Assembly: GCA_022563255.1 (NCBI GenBank)
Contig: JADFNS010000007.1
Span: forward strand, 38,508 to 102,507
DNA length: 64,000 nucleotides
Direction: 5' to 3'
Origin: Pseudomonadota bacterium
Lineage (GTDB): Bacteria; Pseudomonadota; Gammaproteobacteria; Steroidobacterales; Woeseiaceae
Numbering within the stretch: the first letter of the stretch is position 1; each line of letters begins with the position of its first letter. The position numbers were made by a program, and so were the translations under genes. Below the pieces are notes generated by a model that saw nothing but the letters and a program-made list of their open reading frames with translations, did no database searches and was not told the origin of the DNA. Positions 1 to 9,485 of this stretch are shown in pieces.

Positions 1-419
1 AGACTGTTCAACGCGGAGTAAAGCGTTGCGAATGAATCCTGGTCTCCGCTGTTTAAATTTCTAACGATGTAACGCTGACTGAGAGGTCTGTGCTGAAGTT
101 CATAGCGGACGGCCAGCTCCGCCTCAACATCGTCAAAAAAGAAGCGCCGTGTGCGAATGACCTGCATCTGCATCTCGATGGTCAGAGTGACGCCGCTGTT
201 CAACGCCGCCAGCGCCTCGCTGCTCAGCACAAGCTGCAAACGAGCATCCAGCGTATGCACACCGCCGATTTGCTGCGTGGAAGCGGAACGAACTTCAAAA
301 TAGCCCTCACGCTCGACGATGTCCTGCGCAAAACCGGCGCTCGCCGCAAACGCCACCAGAATCGCGACAAGAACGAATTTTGGCCGGTTCAGGCGTTCCA
401 TAGTGGCTTGCAAAGACAT
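1..419 (-). CDS. DUF4390 family protein, 3' end cut by window edge
   Basis: The minus-strand frame opens at an ATG at 419, ten bases after the rsmB stop, and stays open to the window edge. About 139 residues are visible. The N-terminus has a hydrophobic export signal (VLVAILVAFAASAGFAQ). After it come the features I associate with DUF4390: a region of LDARLQLVLS type, a NSGVTLTIEMQMQV strand, then RRFFFDD and a YELQHRPLSQRYIV segment. A second ATG at 401 is a possible start. In many Gammaproteobacteria a DUF4390 gene follows rsmB and precedes the ntrYX two-component genes, which would lie just outside this window. The protein is probably periplasmic and its molecular function is unknown. Confidence 0.75.
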   Translation of the reverse strand, partial: MSLQATMERLNRPKFVLVAILVAFAASAGFAQDIVEREGYFEVRSASTQQIGGVHTLDARLQLVLSSEALAALNSGVTLTIEMQMQVIRTRRFFFDDVEAELAVRYELQHRPLSQRYIVRNLNSGDQDSFATLYSALNS

Positions 420-429
420 CGCTATTTTT

Positions 430-1755
430 TCAGGCCTTCTTTTTTTCGAAGCACGCGTAGTAAAAACCGTCCAGATCCGCCGTTCCCGGCAAAATCTGGT
501 AACCACATATCCTCCTCCGCATTAGATCGCGGATGTTGTTATTTGGCAACACATCAATTTCCAGCGCATCGCCGTGATCGCCCAGAAACCGTGCCGCCAC
601 CTCTTCGTTCTCCGCCGCGATCACCGAGCACGTCGCGTACAAAAGCCTGCCGCCAGACTCCAGCAAGGGCCATAGAGCCTCCAGAATGGCGCGCTGCAAT
701 ACGATCAGGCGTTCCAGGTCGCTTGATCGCCGCAGCAACTTGATATCCGGGTGGCGCCTGATGACGCCCGTCGCCGAACACGGCGCATCCAGCAGAATGC
801 CGTCGAACAGCTTCCCATCCCACCATTCCTCTGGTTTCGATGCATCGCCGACAATAATGGTTGCATCGCGACCGATTCGGGCAAGATTCTCCGAAATACT
901 CGCCGTGCGGGACTCGTCGAGCTCGAGGGCGACCAGCGACACGCCGTCGCCACCGAGTTCGAGCAGATGACCCGTCTTGCCGCCGGGCGCCGCGCACGCA
1001 TCCAGAAGCCGGCCATGCCGCCCCTGGAGCAACCAGTGCGCAGCGATTTGCGCGGCCCCGTCTTGTACCGAGACAGCGCCATCCGCAAAACCCGGCAGCT
1101 CTGCGACTGCCAGGGGCGCTTGCAGGCGCAGCGCTCCGGGTATGCCCGCAAGCAACCCGGCATCGACATTCGCGCCTGGCAGCAATTTACGGTACTCCGC
1201 CGCCGAGTGTCGTGAACGGTTAACGCGCAACCACATTGGCGCACGTTCATTGTTTGCCGCCAGAATCACCTGCCAGTCGTCGGGCCAGTCCTGCCTGATC
1301 CTGTCGATCAGCCACTGCGGATGATTCCACAGAGCCTGTTCGTCCCCGGAATCTTTAAACACAACGTGTCCACGCATAAATCGTCTCAGACATGCGTTGA
1401 CCAGGCCGGCGAGCATCGGCCGTCCAAGCTCCCGCGTCGCCTCGACCGTCTCGGATACGACCGCGTGATCGGGGATGCGCATTTCACCAATCTGGTAGAG
1501 ACCGATCGCGAGGAGAGCATTCACCACGCGATCTCTCTTCCTGAGCGGCTTGCTGAGCAGTTGATCGACCATGCTTTGCAGCCGCCAGTGGTTTCTCAGG
1601 CTGCCGAAGCTCAGCATGCGCAGCAACGAGCGGTCGTTCGCGGCAATACGCTGCTCGTTCCTGGCGACGGCCGCATCCAGCGACTGGCCGCCGTTGACGA
1701 CCGCATCGACCACTTCTGCGGCCACGGCCCTTGTTTTCGCCCCCGCGTTTTTCAT
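430..1755 (-). CDS. rsmB: 16S rRNA (cytosine-967-C5)-methyltransferase RsmB
   Basis: It methylates C967 of 16S rRNA using S-adenosylmethionine. The 441-residue protein has an N-terminal NusB-like RNA-binding domain (about 1-140) and a C-terminal Rossmann methyltransferase domain. Visible motifs are DACAAPGGKT (252-261, SAM binding), DAPCSATG (323-330, the cysteine that releases product) and YATCS (373-377, catalytic Cys376). The length matches the family (about 430). The gene follows fmt with a five-base gap, so def-fmt-rsmB-DUF4390 looks like one minus-strand operon. That order is a classic gammaproteobacterial arrangement. Confidence 0.96.
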   Translation of the reverse strand: MKNAGAKTRAVAAEVVDAVVNGGQSLDAAVARNEQRIAANDRSLLRMLSFGSLRNHWRLQSMVDQLLSKPLRKRDRVVNALLAIGLYQIGEMRIPDHAVVSETVEATRELGRPMLAGLVNACLRRFMRGHVVFKDSGDEQALWNHPQWLIDRIRQDWPDDWQVILAANNERAPMWLRVNRSRHSAAEYRKLLPGANVDAGLLAGIPGALRLQAPLAVAELPGFADGAVSVQDGAAQIAAHWLLQGRHGRLLDACAAPGGKTGHLLELGGDGVSLVALELDESRTASISENLARIGRDATIIVGDASKPEEWWDGKLFDGILLDAPCSATGVIRRHPDIKLLRRSSDLERLIVLQRAILEALWPLLESGGRLLYATCSVIAAENEEVAARFLGDHGDALEIDVLPNNNIRDLMRRRICGYQILPGTADLDGFYYACFEKKKA

Positions 1756-1760
1756 TGCTG

Positions 1761-2714
1761 TCAGCCGGGCAATCGCTGATCGCGAAGATCTATTTGCTGC
1801 ATGGCTTCAAGCACCGTAGCGCGGCGCTTACCGGGCAGCTGCATCGTTTCGACACACAGACCGCCGCTGCCGCACGCGATAATCAAACCGTCGTTACTGT
1901 ACTCAACGACCGTGCCGGGCGCGGCGTCGATTTCAGCAACGGGCCGTGCATTCCAGACCTTGATGCGCACCGGCTCACGCGTACCTGTACCTCCCACAAG
2001 GAAAAAGGCCCCGGGTACCGGGTTGTAGGCACGCACGTGACGATCAAGTTCGTCGGCCGGCAGCGTCCAGTCGAGCTCGGCGTCCCGCTTGTCGATCTTG
2101 GCGGCGTACGTGGCCAGCGTATCGTCCTGAGCGTCGGCCACAATCTCGCCGTCAAGTATGCCTGGCAACTTCTCGACCAGCAGCTCCCCGCCGAGCGAAG
2201 CGAGGCGATCGTGCAAATCGCCGGCATTGTCATCCCCTGCAATCGTCAACGCGCTCGCCGCAAACACCGGGCCGCAGTCCAGACCGGCCGTCATTCCCAT
2301 GAGACTGATGCCCGTCGAGTCATCATTGGCAAGAATCGCCGCCTGTATCGGCGCAGCACCACGCCAGCGTGGCAATAACGATGCGTGGACATTCAGACAA
2401 CCGTGCGCAGGCATATCGAGCACGTTTTGGGGCAAGATCAATCCGTAGGCAGCGACGATAATGATGTCGGGCCGCAGCGCCTCGATCCCGGCGGCGGCGG
2501 CGGCATCGCGCAACGTCTCCGGCTGCAGCACCGGAATGCCCGCCTGCCCGGCATGAATTTTCACCGGACTCGCCGTCATGCGTCTCCCGCGACCGGCCGG
2601 GCGATCAGGTTGCGTCAGAACGGCCACCGGCGACAAGCCAGCCGCCAGCAGCGCCACCAGCGATGCCAGTGCGAACTCCGGGGTGCCGGCGAAGACTATG
2701 CGGGGGTTCCTCAC
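1761..2714 (-). CDS. fmt: Methionyl-tRNA formyltransferase
   Basis: It transfers a formyl group from 10-formyl-tetrahydrofolate to initiator Met-tRNA. From the GTG at 2714 the protein has 317 residues, close to the E. coli enzyme (315). FAGTPEFA begins the formyltransferase domain, the catalytic NVHASLLPRWRG motif is at about 108-119, and GLDCGPV carries the catalytic aspartate. The C-terminal OB-like tRNA-binding domain follows from about 205. The frame stays open far upstream into def, but homology begins at RNPRIVFAG, so I chose the GTG eleven bases past the def stop. The adjacent def gene encodes the enzyme that later removes the formyl group. Confidence 0.96.
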   Translation of the reverse strand: MRNPRIVFAGTPEFALASLVALLAAGLSPVAVLTQPDRPAGRGRRMTASPVKIHAGQAGIPVLQPETLRDAAAAAGIEALRPDIIIVAAYGLILPQNVLDMPAHGCLNVHASLLPRWRGAAPIQAAILANDDSTGISLMGMTAGLDCGPVFAASALTIAGDDNAGDLHDRLASLGGELLVEKLPGILDGEIVADAQDDTLATYAAKIDKRDAELDWTLPADELDRHVRAYNPVPGAFFLVGGTGTREPVRIKVWNARPVAEIDAAPGTVVEYSNDGLIIACGSGGLCVETMQLPGKRRATVLEAMQQIDLRDQRLPG

Positions 2715-2724
2715 GACGAACTGC

Positions 2725-3240
2725 CTAGGCGACTTCTGTGGCCTGTTGACGCCGATCCTTTTCGAGCTTCCTGCGTATGCGCTGTCGCTTCGCTTCCGAC
2801 AGATAATCCACGAATAACTTACCGTCGAGATGGTCGACTTCGTGCTGAATACAAACCGCCAGCAACCCAACCGCTTCCATCTCGATTTCAGTCTCATCGC
2901 GGTCGATAAAACGCACTTTGATGCGCTCGGCCCGTTCCACCGCCTCGTAATAGCCCGGCACCGACAGGCAGCCCTCATCGGTGACAATGACGCCATCCTT
3001 TTCGAGAATCTCCGGATTGATCAACACATGCGGCTCGGTATTGTCGTCCGATAGGTCGGCCACCAGCAGGCGTTTGTGCACGTCGACCTGAGTAGCAGCA
3101 AGCCCAATGCCGGGAGCCGCGTACATGGTTTCGAACATGTCGCTGATTAACGTGCGCAATTCGTCGGAAACAAACTCCACGGGAGTCGCTTTTATCCTGA
3201 GGCGCGGATCAGGAAATTCCAGAATCTTCAGTTTTGCCAT
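2725..3240 (-). CDS. def: Peptide deformylase
   Basis: It removes the N-formyl group from nascent proteins. The 171-residue protein has the three signature motifs: GIGLAATQ (44-51), EGCLS (89-93, metal-ligand Cys91) and QHEVDH (132-137, ligands His133 and His137 with catalytic Glu134). The N-terminal [10 protein letters not shown] is also typical. The C-terminus has a short basic tail. It is the first gene of the minus-strand def-fmt-rsmB operon, and its promoter must lie in the 265-base gap that separates it from the divergent LysM lipoprotein gene. Confidence 0.97.
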   Translation of the reverse strand: MAKLKILEFPDPRLRIKATPVEFVSDELRTLISDMFETMYAAPGIGLAATQVDVHKRLLVADLSDDNTEPHVLINPEILEKDGVIVTDEGCLSVPGYYEAVERAERIKVRFIDRDETEIEMEAVGLLAVCIQHEVDHLDGKLFVDYLSEAKRQRIRRKLEKDRRQQATEVA

Positions 3241-3300
3241 TATTTAAACATAAGCCATTCAGCGGGCTTTCGGGTCATAATCGAACCCTTGAAACATAAT

Positions 3301-3326
3301 AATTCACACGATATTTCGCGTGAATT
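3301..3326. promoter_or_regulatory. Imperfect palindrome in the def / LysM divergent spacer
   Basis: The arms AATTCACACG and CGCGTGAATT flank a six-base AT-rich centre and differ by one mismatch. The spacer between def and the LysM gene is 265 bases and otherwise AT-rich. A weak sigma70-like pair (TTGACT, 18 bases, GACAAT) follows at about 3353-3382 and could drive the plus-strand genes. The palindrome could be an operator or a transcribed hairpin. Nothing in the sequence decides between these. Confidence 0.3.
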
Positions 3327-3505
3327 ACCTAAAAAGAGACCTAAATGTTTGACTTTATTGAATAAGATGTCAGACAATGTCGCCGTAAAATCGCCTTTCC
3401 GGACTGTGTTTGGGGCCGGAAATGTGACGTAATTGGCAGCCTCAGCCGTACCGGAACGACATAGTATAGCAACGCCTTATTAAGCACGGGCCCGAACTCA
3501 TCTGT

Positions 3506-4705
3506 ATGGAGCAACCGCGAATTATGTCTCTTAGCAAGAATTGCCTGAATATTTCCTACAGGCTGACCCTTATCACGCTGGCCACCGCTTTGGCCGGCTG
3601 CTCTTTGAACCCGTTCTCCGGCGATAGCTCCGCGGACCGGCCGGTTGTTCAGGCTGTGTCGACGACCCGGCCGGAAAGTCGATCGGACACAATGGCGTCA
3701 AATACGCAGCCTGCGACTTACGAGCCCATGCTTGAGCGCATTAACGAACCCGTGCCGCTGGCCGAGGGCCACCCGGACGAATATGTCGTGCAGGTTGGTG
3801 ACACCTTATGGGACATCTCCGCGACGTTTTTGAAGGATCCCTGGTTCTGGCCCGAAATCTGGTACGTCAATCCGGAGATCGAAAACCCTCACCTGATTTA
3901 CCCGGGAGATGTTCTCGGCCTGGTTTACATCGGTGGACGAACACGCATAACGAATGTGCACGGATCCGCGTATCGCCTGTCGCCGCAGGCACGCGTAACG
4001 CCGCTGACCGAGGCCATAACCAGCATACCTTACGAAGATGTCGTCGCGTTCCTGACCTCCGGAGTCGTTCTTGAGAAATCTCAGGCCGCCGCTCTTCCGT
4101 ATTTACTCGAAACTCGCGGTGAGCACATGATCGCATCGGCCGGCAACCAGGTTTATGTGCGCGGCATCACCGGCGATGCGCTAGGTACACGATACAACTT
4201 CGTACATGTGGGCGACCCGTTAATTGATCCCGACGACAACCGCCTGGTCGGCCATCACGGCATCATCGTCGCCGAAGGCCGGCTGCAGCGCAGTGGCGAT
4301 CCTGCGACAGTCGCAATCACGAGCTCGATGCGAGAAGCAAAGATTGGTGATCGGCTGCTCCCCGCGGCAGTCGACGTACCGCTGAATTTCTTTCCGCGCG
4401 CGCCGAGCGCGACGATCGATGGCCGGATCATTTCCGTGGTCGACGGTGTAACGCAGATCGGGCAATACCAGGTCATTATCATGAACCGGGGATCGGACGA
4501 TGGCCTCACGGTCGGCGATATCCTCTCGGTCTTTCAGCCGGGCAAGGTCATCAAGGATCGCGTCCGTGGCGGTCGCGTCAAACTCCCTGACGAAAAAATC
4601 GGAACGGTGATGGTTTTCAAGACCTTCGACCGCATCAGCTACGGACTGGTTATGGAAGCGACGCATTCAATTCATATTCACGATTTCGTTCGCAACCCGA
4701 CCTAG
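3506..4705 (+). CDS. LysM-domain lipoprotein
   Basis: This is a predicted envelope protein of up to 399 residues. An N-terminal signal ends in a lipobox (LATALAGC), so it is probably anchored as a lipoprotein. A LysM domain (about residues 95-135: YVVQVGDTLWDIS ... NPHLIYPGDVL) should bind peptidoglycan. The remaining 250 residues are the conserved extension seen in homologues found between def/fmt and dprA in Pseudomonas-type genomes; its role is not known. The start is uncertain: ATG 3506 lacks a clear ribosome site, whereas ATG 3524 has a GGAG 12 bases upstream and gives a cleaner signal peptide. A terminator follows at 4736. Confidence 0.88.
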   Translation: MEQPRIMSLSKNCLNISYRLTLITLATALAGCSLNPFSGDSSADRPVVQAVSTTRPESRSDTMASNTQPATYEPMLERINEPVPLAEGHPDEYVVQVGDTLWDISATFLKDPWFWPEIWYVNPEIENPHLIYPGDVLGLVYIGGRTRITNVHGSAYRLSPQARVTPLTEAITSIPYEDVVAFLTSGVVLEKSQAAALPYLLETRGEHMIASAGNQVYVRGITGDALGTRYNFVHVGDPLIDPDDNRLVGHHGIIVAEGRLQRSGDPATVAITSSMREAKIGDRLLPAAVDVPLNFFPRAPSATIDGRIISVVDGVTQIGQYQVIIMNRGSDDGLTVGDILSVFQPGKVIKDRVRGGRVKLPDEKIGTVMVFKTFDRISYGLVMEATHSIHIHDFVRNPT

Positions 4706-4735
4706 GCTCAGGTTTAACTAAAACGATTTAAGAAG

Positions 4736-4760
4736 CAGCGCCGGTCGGCGCTGTTTTTTT
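4736..4760 (+). terminator. Rho-independent terminator after the LysM gene
   Basis: A perfect seven-base stem, CAGCGCC / GGCGCTG with a four-base GGTC loop, is followed by seven T residues. It lies 30 bases after the LysM stop and before dprA, so dprA probably has its own promoter or depends on read-through. Confidence 0.85.
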
Positions 4761-4788
4761 GCCTGGTTTCTTCGCCTAAGAACGAGAA

Positions 4789-5946
4789 ATGCGTTATCTG
4801 CCTGTCGTCGCCGGCGGTATGATGGCTATCTCCAACACTCCGGGTGCGGCAATGAATCATCGCGCGTGGCTGAATCTGGCGCATGCGTATGTGAGCGTCG
4901 CTGAGTTACAGGCACTCAAAGAACGCTTCGGCGATGTGGCCGCGATTGTTGCGGCGAGTGCGAGCCAACTCCGCGCGGCCGGGCTACCCGACAAGAAAGC
5001 TCAGGCGATATCGATGCCCAGTGAAAAAACGCTCCGTTCCTCATTGTCGTGGCTCGACGGTGACAGCCATCACATCGTGGCGTACGGCCGCGATGATTTT
5101 CCGGAGATGCTCACTCAATTGTCCGGCGCACCGTTGCTGTTATTCGTTAACGGCAATATCGATGTGCTGCATTTGCCGTCTCTCGCCATCGTCGGAAGTC
5201 GCAATCCAACCCGGGGCGGAGTCCGTAATGCAGTGGATTTTTCGCGACACCTTGCCAGCAGCGGCTATGCAATCGTCAGCGGACTCGCAGAGGGAATCGA
5301 CACGGCGGCGCACCGTGGCGCACTCTCCGCTGGCGGCAAGACAGTGGCCTTTCTGGGCCACGGTATCGACCGTGTTTATCCCGCGCAAAATCACGACCTG
5401 GCCCATGAAATTGCTGCAAGCGGGGCCCTCGTCACCGAGTATGCGCTCGGCGCACCCCCCGATCGCCGGCATTTTCCCGAACGCAATCGCCTGATCAGTG
5501 GCTTGAGCCTTGGAACGCTGGTCATCGAAGCCGCCCGTCGCAGCGGTTCTTTGATTACGGCGCGCTGCGCTGCCGAACAGGGGCGGGAGGTCTTCGCTCT
5601 GCCCGGTTCCATCCATAATCCACTGGCGCGTGGCTGCCACGAATTGATTCGCCAGGGCGCGAAACTCGTTGAAACCGCCAACGACATCGGCGCCGAACTT
5701 GCGCCGCTGGCCGGCCATTTGCAGCAAACCGCAGGTAAAGTGGAGCAAGACACGGCCCCAACACCCGATGACGATAAAGACTACGTGGAACTGCGCAAAC
5801 TCCTGGGCCATGACCCAATCGCCATCGACGATCTGAAGAATCAATCCGGATTGACGATTGAGCAGCTTTCCTCCATGCTTCTGATCCTGGAGCTTCATGG
5901 TGAAGTTGAATCACTGTCAGGCGGACGCTACGCACTAATTGCTTGA
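4789..5946 (+). CDS. dprA: DNA processing protein DprA
   Basis: DprA binds incoming single-stranded DNA during transformation and loads RecA. The protein has up to 385 residues. An N-terminal SAM-like helical region (about 20-80) precedes the Rossmann-fold domain (about 125-310), which shows GSRNPT, SGLAEGIDTAAHRGAL, FPERNRLISGLS and EAARRSGSLITA. A C-terminal winged-helix DML1-type domain follows (about 320-385). Homology begins near MNHRAW, so ATG 4852 is an alternative start. The gene precedes smg and topA, the usual context. A TfoX-domain gene lies about 20 kb away, but no uptake machinery is seen in this window. Confidence 0.95.
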   Translation: MRYLPVVAGGMMAISNTPGAAMNHRAWLNLAHAYVSVAELQALKERFGDVAAIVAASASQLRAAGLPDKKAQAISMPSEKTLRSSLSWLDGDSHHIVAYGRDDFPEMLTQLSGAPLLLFVNGNIDVLHLPSLAIVGSRNPTRGGVRNAVDFSRHLASSGYAIVSGLAEGIDTAAHRGALSAGGKTVAFLGHGIDRVYPAQNHDLAHEIAASGALVTEYALGAPPDRRHFPERNRLISGLSLGTLVIEAARRSGSLITARCAAEQGREVFALPGSIHNPLARGCHELIRQGAKLVETANDIGAELAPLAGHLQQTAGKVEQDTAPTPDDDKDYVELRKLLGHDPIAIDDLKNQSGLTIEQLSSMLLILELHGEVESLSGGRYALIA

Positions 5947-5967
5947 AGAAAAGGAGTTGCTCCAGGC

Positions 5968-6444
5968 ATGAAAGAAAACGTACTCGACGTACTAATGTAC
6001 CTGTTTGAAACTTACGTCGAAACAGAAGAAGATCCCGAACCCGACCAAAACGAACTGCGCATGGAGTTGTCGCGGGCTGGCTTCGGCGATTCCGAGATCG
6101 AGCGCGCGCTCGAGTGGCTGGACGGTCTCACAGACCAACAGGAATGCCTGAATTACGGTAATCAGACCGCACACGCCACTCGCATCTTCAACGACTTTGA
6201 GCACGAGAGACTCGACACTTTCTGCCGCGGCTACATCACTTACCTCGAGCAGGCCGGCATCCTGTCGCCACCGCAGCGCGAAATTCTGGTTGACCGTCTG
6301 CTCGCTCTCGAATCCGAGGACATCGACGTCGAGCAGATCAAGTGGGTGGTCCTGATGGTGCTGTTCAGCCAGCCTGGCCAGGAACTCGCCTATGCGCGCA
6401 TGGAAGACCTCGTTTTCGAGGAAGGCACGGGCTCGATTCACTAG
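5968..6444 (+). CDS. smg: Smg family protein (DUF494)
   Basis: This is a 158-residue acidic helical protein with the DUF494 hallmarks: the N-terminal MKENVLDVLMYLFETY, then a GFGDSEIERALEWL helix and a C-terminal IKWVVLMVLF segment. Smg is conserved between dprA and topA across Beta- and Gammaproteobacteria. Its biochemical role is not settled; a link to DNA processing is inferred only from this neighbourhood. It starts 21 bases after dprA with a good AAGGAG ribosome site, so the two are likely cotranscribed. Confidence 0.93.
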   Translation: MKENVLDVLMYLFETYVETEEDPEPDQNELRMELSRAGFGDSEIERALEWLDGLTDQQECLNYGNQTAHATRIFNDFEHERLDTFCRGYITYLEQAGILSPPQREILVDRLLALESEDIDVEQIKWVVLMVLFSQPGQELAYARMEDLVFEEGTGSIH

Positions 6445-6503
6445 GTAAATCGCCTGGACGGAAGCGCAATTTCCTTGACACACTGCTAACAAGCATGTAA
6501 TTC

Positions 6504-6534
6504 AACCGCGGCACAGTCCGCGGTTTTCTGTTTT
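6504..6534 (+). terminator. Rho-independent terminator between smg and topA
   Basis: A perfect eight-base stem, AACCGCGG / CCGCGGTT with a six-base loop, is followed by a T-rich run (TTCTGTTTT). It would end the dprA-smg transcript about 40 bases before topA. Confidence 0.75.
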
Positions 6535-6573
6535 GCAGCCGCCGAACCTGAGAAAAAGGTCGCGAATTAGTTT

Positions 6574-8928
6574 ATGTCGAAGAATCTCGTCATTGTCGAA
6601 TCGCCCGCCAAGGCTAAGACAATCAGCAAATACCTGGGCAAGGACTTTGACGTTCTTGCGTCCTACGGTCATGTTCGCGACCTGGTACCCAAGGAAGGAG
6701 CCGTCGATCCGGACAACCAGTTCGCGATGAAATATCAGATCATCAAACGCAACGAAAAACACGTCAACGCCATTGTCAAAGCGCTTAAGAACGCCGACGC
6801 CCTGTACCTCGCAACTGATCCGGATCGCGAGGGTGAAGCGATCTCGTGGCACCTGGTTGAACTGCTCAAAGAAAAAGGCGTACTCAAAAACAAGGCCGTG
6901 CACCGCGTGGTCTTCCACGAAATTACCAAAAAGGCCGTGCAGGACGCTGTTGATAACCCGCGCGATATTTCCAGCGATCTCGTTGGCGCGCAGCAAGCGC
7001 GCCGCGCACTCGACTACCTGGTGGGGTTCAACCTCTCGCCGTTGCTCTGGAAAAAGATTCAGCGCGGCCTGTCCGCAGGCCGGGTCCAGAGTCCGGCTCT
7101 GCGCATGATCGTGGAGCGCGAACTTGAGATCGAAGCTTTCAACGCGCGCGAGTACTGGTCGATAGAGGCCGATATCAGCAAAAACGATCAGGTCTTCGTC
7201 TCGCGCCTGATCCGTTATAAGGGCGAGAAGGTCGAACAATTCAGTTTCGAAAATGAAACGGCCGCTCGCGAAGTCGAAACAACCCTGCTGGATGCAGCCC
7301 AGGGCGAATTGCATGTCGCGAGCGTCACCAGGAAGCAACGTCGCCGCAATCCCGCAGCGCCGTTTACCACCTCGACACTGCAGCAAGAAGCCTCTCGCAA
7401 ACTGGGCTTTAACACGCAACGCACGATGCGCGTGGCGCAAAAGCTCTATGAGGGTGTTGCGCTGCCAGGTGAAGATAGCGTCGGACTGATCACTTACATG
7501 CGTACCGATTCGGTCGTCCTTGCCGAGGTGGCAATTAGCGAAATTCGCGACCTTATCGCAGAGCGCTATGGCGCGCACAACGTTCCCGATGCGCCGCGCC
7601 AGTTCAAGACCAAGTCCAAGAACGCGCAGGAAGCCCACGAGGCCATACGCCCGACGTCTGCCGCACGAACTCCCGCAGACTTCCGGACCGTGCTCGATGA
7701 CGATCAGTTCAAGCTGTACTCATTGATCTGGAAGCGCACCATAGCCTGCCAAATGGTACCGGCCGTGTTCGATACCGTCGCCATAGAAATGACGATTGGT
7801 GGCGAAGAAAGCGGCCACCGCATGCGCGCCAATGGCTCGGTGCTGGTCGAACCGGGATTCATAGCCGTATACCAGGAAGGCAAAGACGACGCCGAAGACG
7901 ACGAAGGCGATCGCTTGCTGCCGGAAATCGAAGAGGGCGACACGATAAAGCTCGACGAATTACGACCTGAACAGCATTTCACGGAACCGCCACCGCGATT
8001 CACCGAAGCGAGCCTGGTCAAGACGCTCGAAGAGTACGGCATTGGTCGCCCTTCGACCTATGCCAGCATCATCGCGACATTGCAAAATCGTGAGTACGTC
8101 GAGATGGACGCCAAGCGCTTTATTCCGACTGACATCGGCCGCATCGTCATCGGCTTTCTGACCGAACATTTTAAACAATATGTTGACTACGACTTCACGG
8201 CGAAGCTCGAAGACGACCTCGACGCTGTTTCACTGGGTGAAAAAGACTGGGTGCCCCTGCTCGATAATTTTTGGCGGCCCTTTCACAAACTCTGTGTTGA
8301 GAAAGAAGCCTCTGTCACTCGTGAACAGGTTGCGCAGGCGCGCGACCTGGGTACGGACCCCAAAAGCGGCAAGCCCGTGACAGTGCGCATGGGCCGCTAT
8401 GGCCCGTTTGTGCAAATTGGCACCAAGGACGATGAAGAGAAGCCCAAATTCGCGGGCCTGCGTCCTGACCAGAAAATGAACGACATCGACCTCGAAACCG
8501 CGATGGAGTTGTTCAAGTTGCCGCGCAAGTTGGGCGAAACCGCCGACGGTCTGCCGGTATCGGCGAGCGTCGGACGCTTCGGGCCTTACGTTCGATACGG
8601 AGACAAATACGTTTCCCTCAAAGACGACGATCCCTATACGATCGAACTCCCCCGAGCGCTGAAGCTGATCGAGGAAAAGAAAATTATTGATGCAAACCGC
8701 ATCATTCAGGACTTCGAGGAACAGGGAATTCAGGTTCTTAACGGACGCTACGGACCTTACATTACCGACAAGACCAAGAACGCGCGCGTTCCCAAAGATC
8801 GCGAACCCAAATCTTTAACACTCGAAGAATGTGTTGAGCTTTTGGCGGCGGCGCCAGCACGCGGTCGTCGCGGCAAGAAAAAAACGAAAGCGACGAAGAA
8901 AAAGGCTGCAAAAAAGATAAAAGGCTGA
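6574..8928 (+). CDS. topA: DNA topoisomerase I (type IA)
   Basis: It relaxes negative supercoils by a 5'-phosphotyrosine mechanism. The 784-residue protein begins with a Toprim domain (VIVESPAKA with Glu9; DPDREGEAI with the metal-binding acidic triad). The catalytic tyrosine is Tyr308 in LITYMRTDS. The C-terminal part (about 590-760) has three short topoisomerase C-terminal repeats containing GRYGPFV, GRFGPYV and GRYGPYI, followed by a Lys-rich tail. E. coli TopA (865 residues) has tetracysteine zinc ribbons here; this protein shows no CxxC pairs there, so it is a zinc-ribbon-free form. The tsaC gene follows within nine bases. Confidence 0.97.
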   Translation: MSKNLVIVESPAKAKTISKYLGKDFDVLASYGHVRDLVPKEGAVDPDNQFAMKYQIIKRNEKHVNAIVKALKNADALYLATDPDREGEAISWHLVELLKEKGVLKNKAVHRVVFHEITKKAVQDAVDNPRDISSDLVGAQQARRALDYLVGFNLSPLLWKKIQRGLSAGRVQSPALRMIVERELEIEAFNAREYWSIEADISKNDQVFVSRLIRYKGEKVEQFSFENETAAREVETTLLDAAQGELHVASVTRKQRRRNPAAPFTTSTLQQEASRKLGFNTQRTMRVAQKLYEGVALPGEDSVGLITYMRTDSVVLAEVAISEIRDLIAERYGAHNVPDAPRQFKTKSKNAQEAHEAIRPTSAARTPADFRTVLDDDQFKLYSLIWKRTIACQMVPAVFDTVAIEMTIGGEESGHRMRANGSVLVEPGFIAVYQEGKDDAEDDEGDRLLPEIEEGDTIKLDELRPEQHFTEPPPRFTEASLVKTLEEYGIGRPSTYASIIATLQNREYVEMDAKRFIPTDIGRIVIGFLTEHFKQYVDYDFTAKLEDDLDAVSLGEKDWVPLLDNFWRPFHKLCVEKEASVTREQVAQARDLGTDPKSGKPVTVRMGRYGPFVQIGTKDDEEKPKFAGLRPDQKMNDIDLETAMELFKLPRKLGETADGLPVSASVGRFGPYVRYGDKYVSLKDDDPYTIELPRALKLIEEKKIIDANRIIQDFEEQGIQVLNGRYGPYITDKTKNARVPKDREPKSLTLEECVELLAAAPARGRRGKKKTKATKKKAAKKIKG

Positions 8929-8937
8929 GGGTTGATA

Positions 8938-9483
8938 ATGATGTTCGTCGACCAGGCCGCCGCAATCCTGCTTCGCGGCGGCGTCATTGCGTATCCGACT
9001 GAGGGCGTGTTCGGTCTCGGCTGCCTTCCCGACAGGCTGGACGCGATTCAGCGGCTGCTGCGAATCAAGAATCGCGATCCGGCAAAGGGCTTGATCCTGA
9101 TTGCGGCGGACGCGTCACAACTCGATGGCTGGATCGCCTTACCCGCTGGCCGGTCATTGCCGACGCCGGATCCGCTAACTCCCATTACCTGGGTTGTGCC
9201 GCCAGACGACAAAGTTGCGGCGATCGTGCGCGGAAACAACGACGGCGTCGCCGTTCGCTTGACAACCAACCCGGTAGCGATATCACTTTGCAATAAGGTC
9301 GGCTCTCCACTGATATCAACAAGCGCCAATCTCAGTGGCCAACCGGTCGCCCGCAACCCGCTCATACTGCGCCGTCAATTCGCAAGCCTAGTAGACTATG
9401 TCGTACCCGGCGAGTGCGGACCCTCTTCGGGACCGTCGGAAATCCGCGACTTGTTGACCGGAAAAATACTACGACCACGCTGA
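8938..9483 (+). CDS. tsaC: Threonylcarbamoyl-AMP synthase TsaC (YrdC/Sua5 family)
   Basis: It makes threonylcarbamoyl-adenylate from threonine, bicarbonate and ATP for the t6A37 modification of tRNA. The 181-residue single-domain YrdC protein shows [16 protein letters not shown] near the N-terminus, the substrate pocket [12 protein letters not shown], and [13 protein letters not shown] near residue 130. There is no Sua5 C-terminal domain, so it is the short TsaC form. I chose ATG 8938 because GAGGG lies six bases upstream; ATG 8941 is also possible. It sits between topA and hemF with tight spacing on both sides, as in Pseudomonas-type genomes. Confidence 0.95.
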   Translation: MMFVDQAAAILLRGGVIAYPTEGVFGLGCLPDRLDAIQRLLRIKNRDPAKGLILIAADASQLDGWIALPAGRSLPTPDPLTPITWVVPPDDKVAAIVRGNNDGVAVRLTTNPVAISLCNKVGSPLISTSANLSGQPVARNPLILRRQFASLVDYVVPGECGPSSGPSEIRDLLTGKILRPR

Positions 9484-9485
9484 CT

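Noticed and set aside
6502..7638. A 378-codon open frame antisense to topA
   Set aside because: It lies entirely opposite a certain topA gene, its translation is Phe/Leu/Arg-rich without motifs, and it is explained by codon bias of the sense strand.
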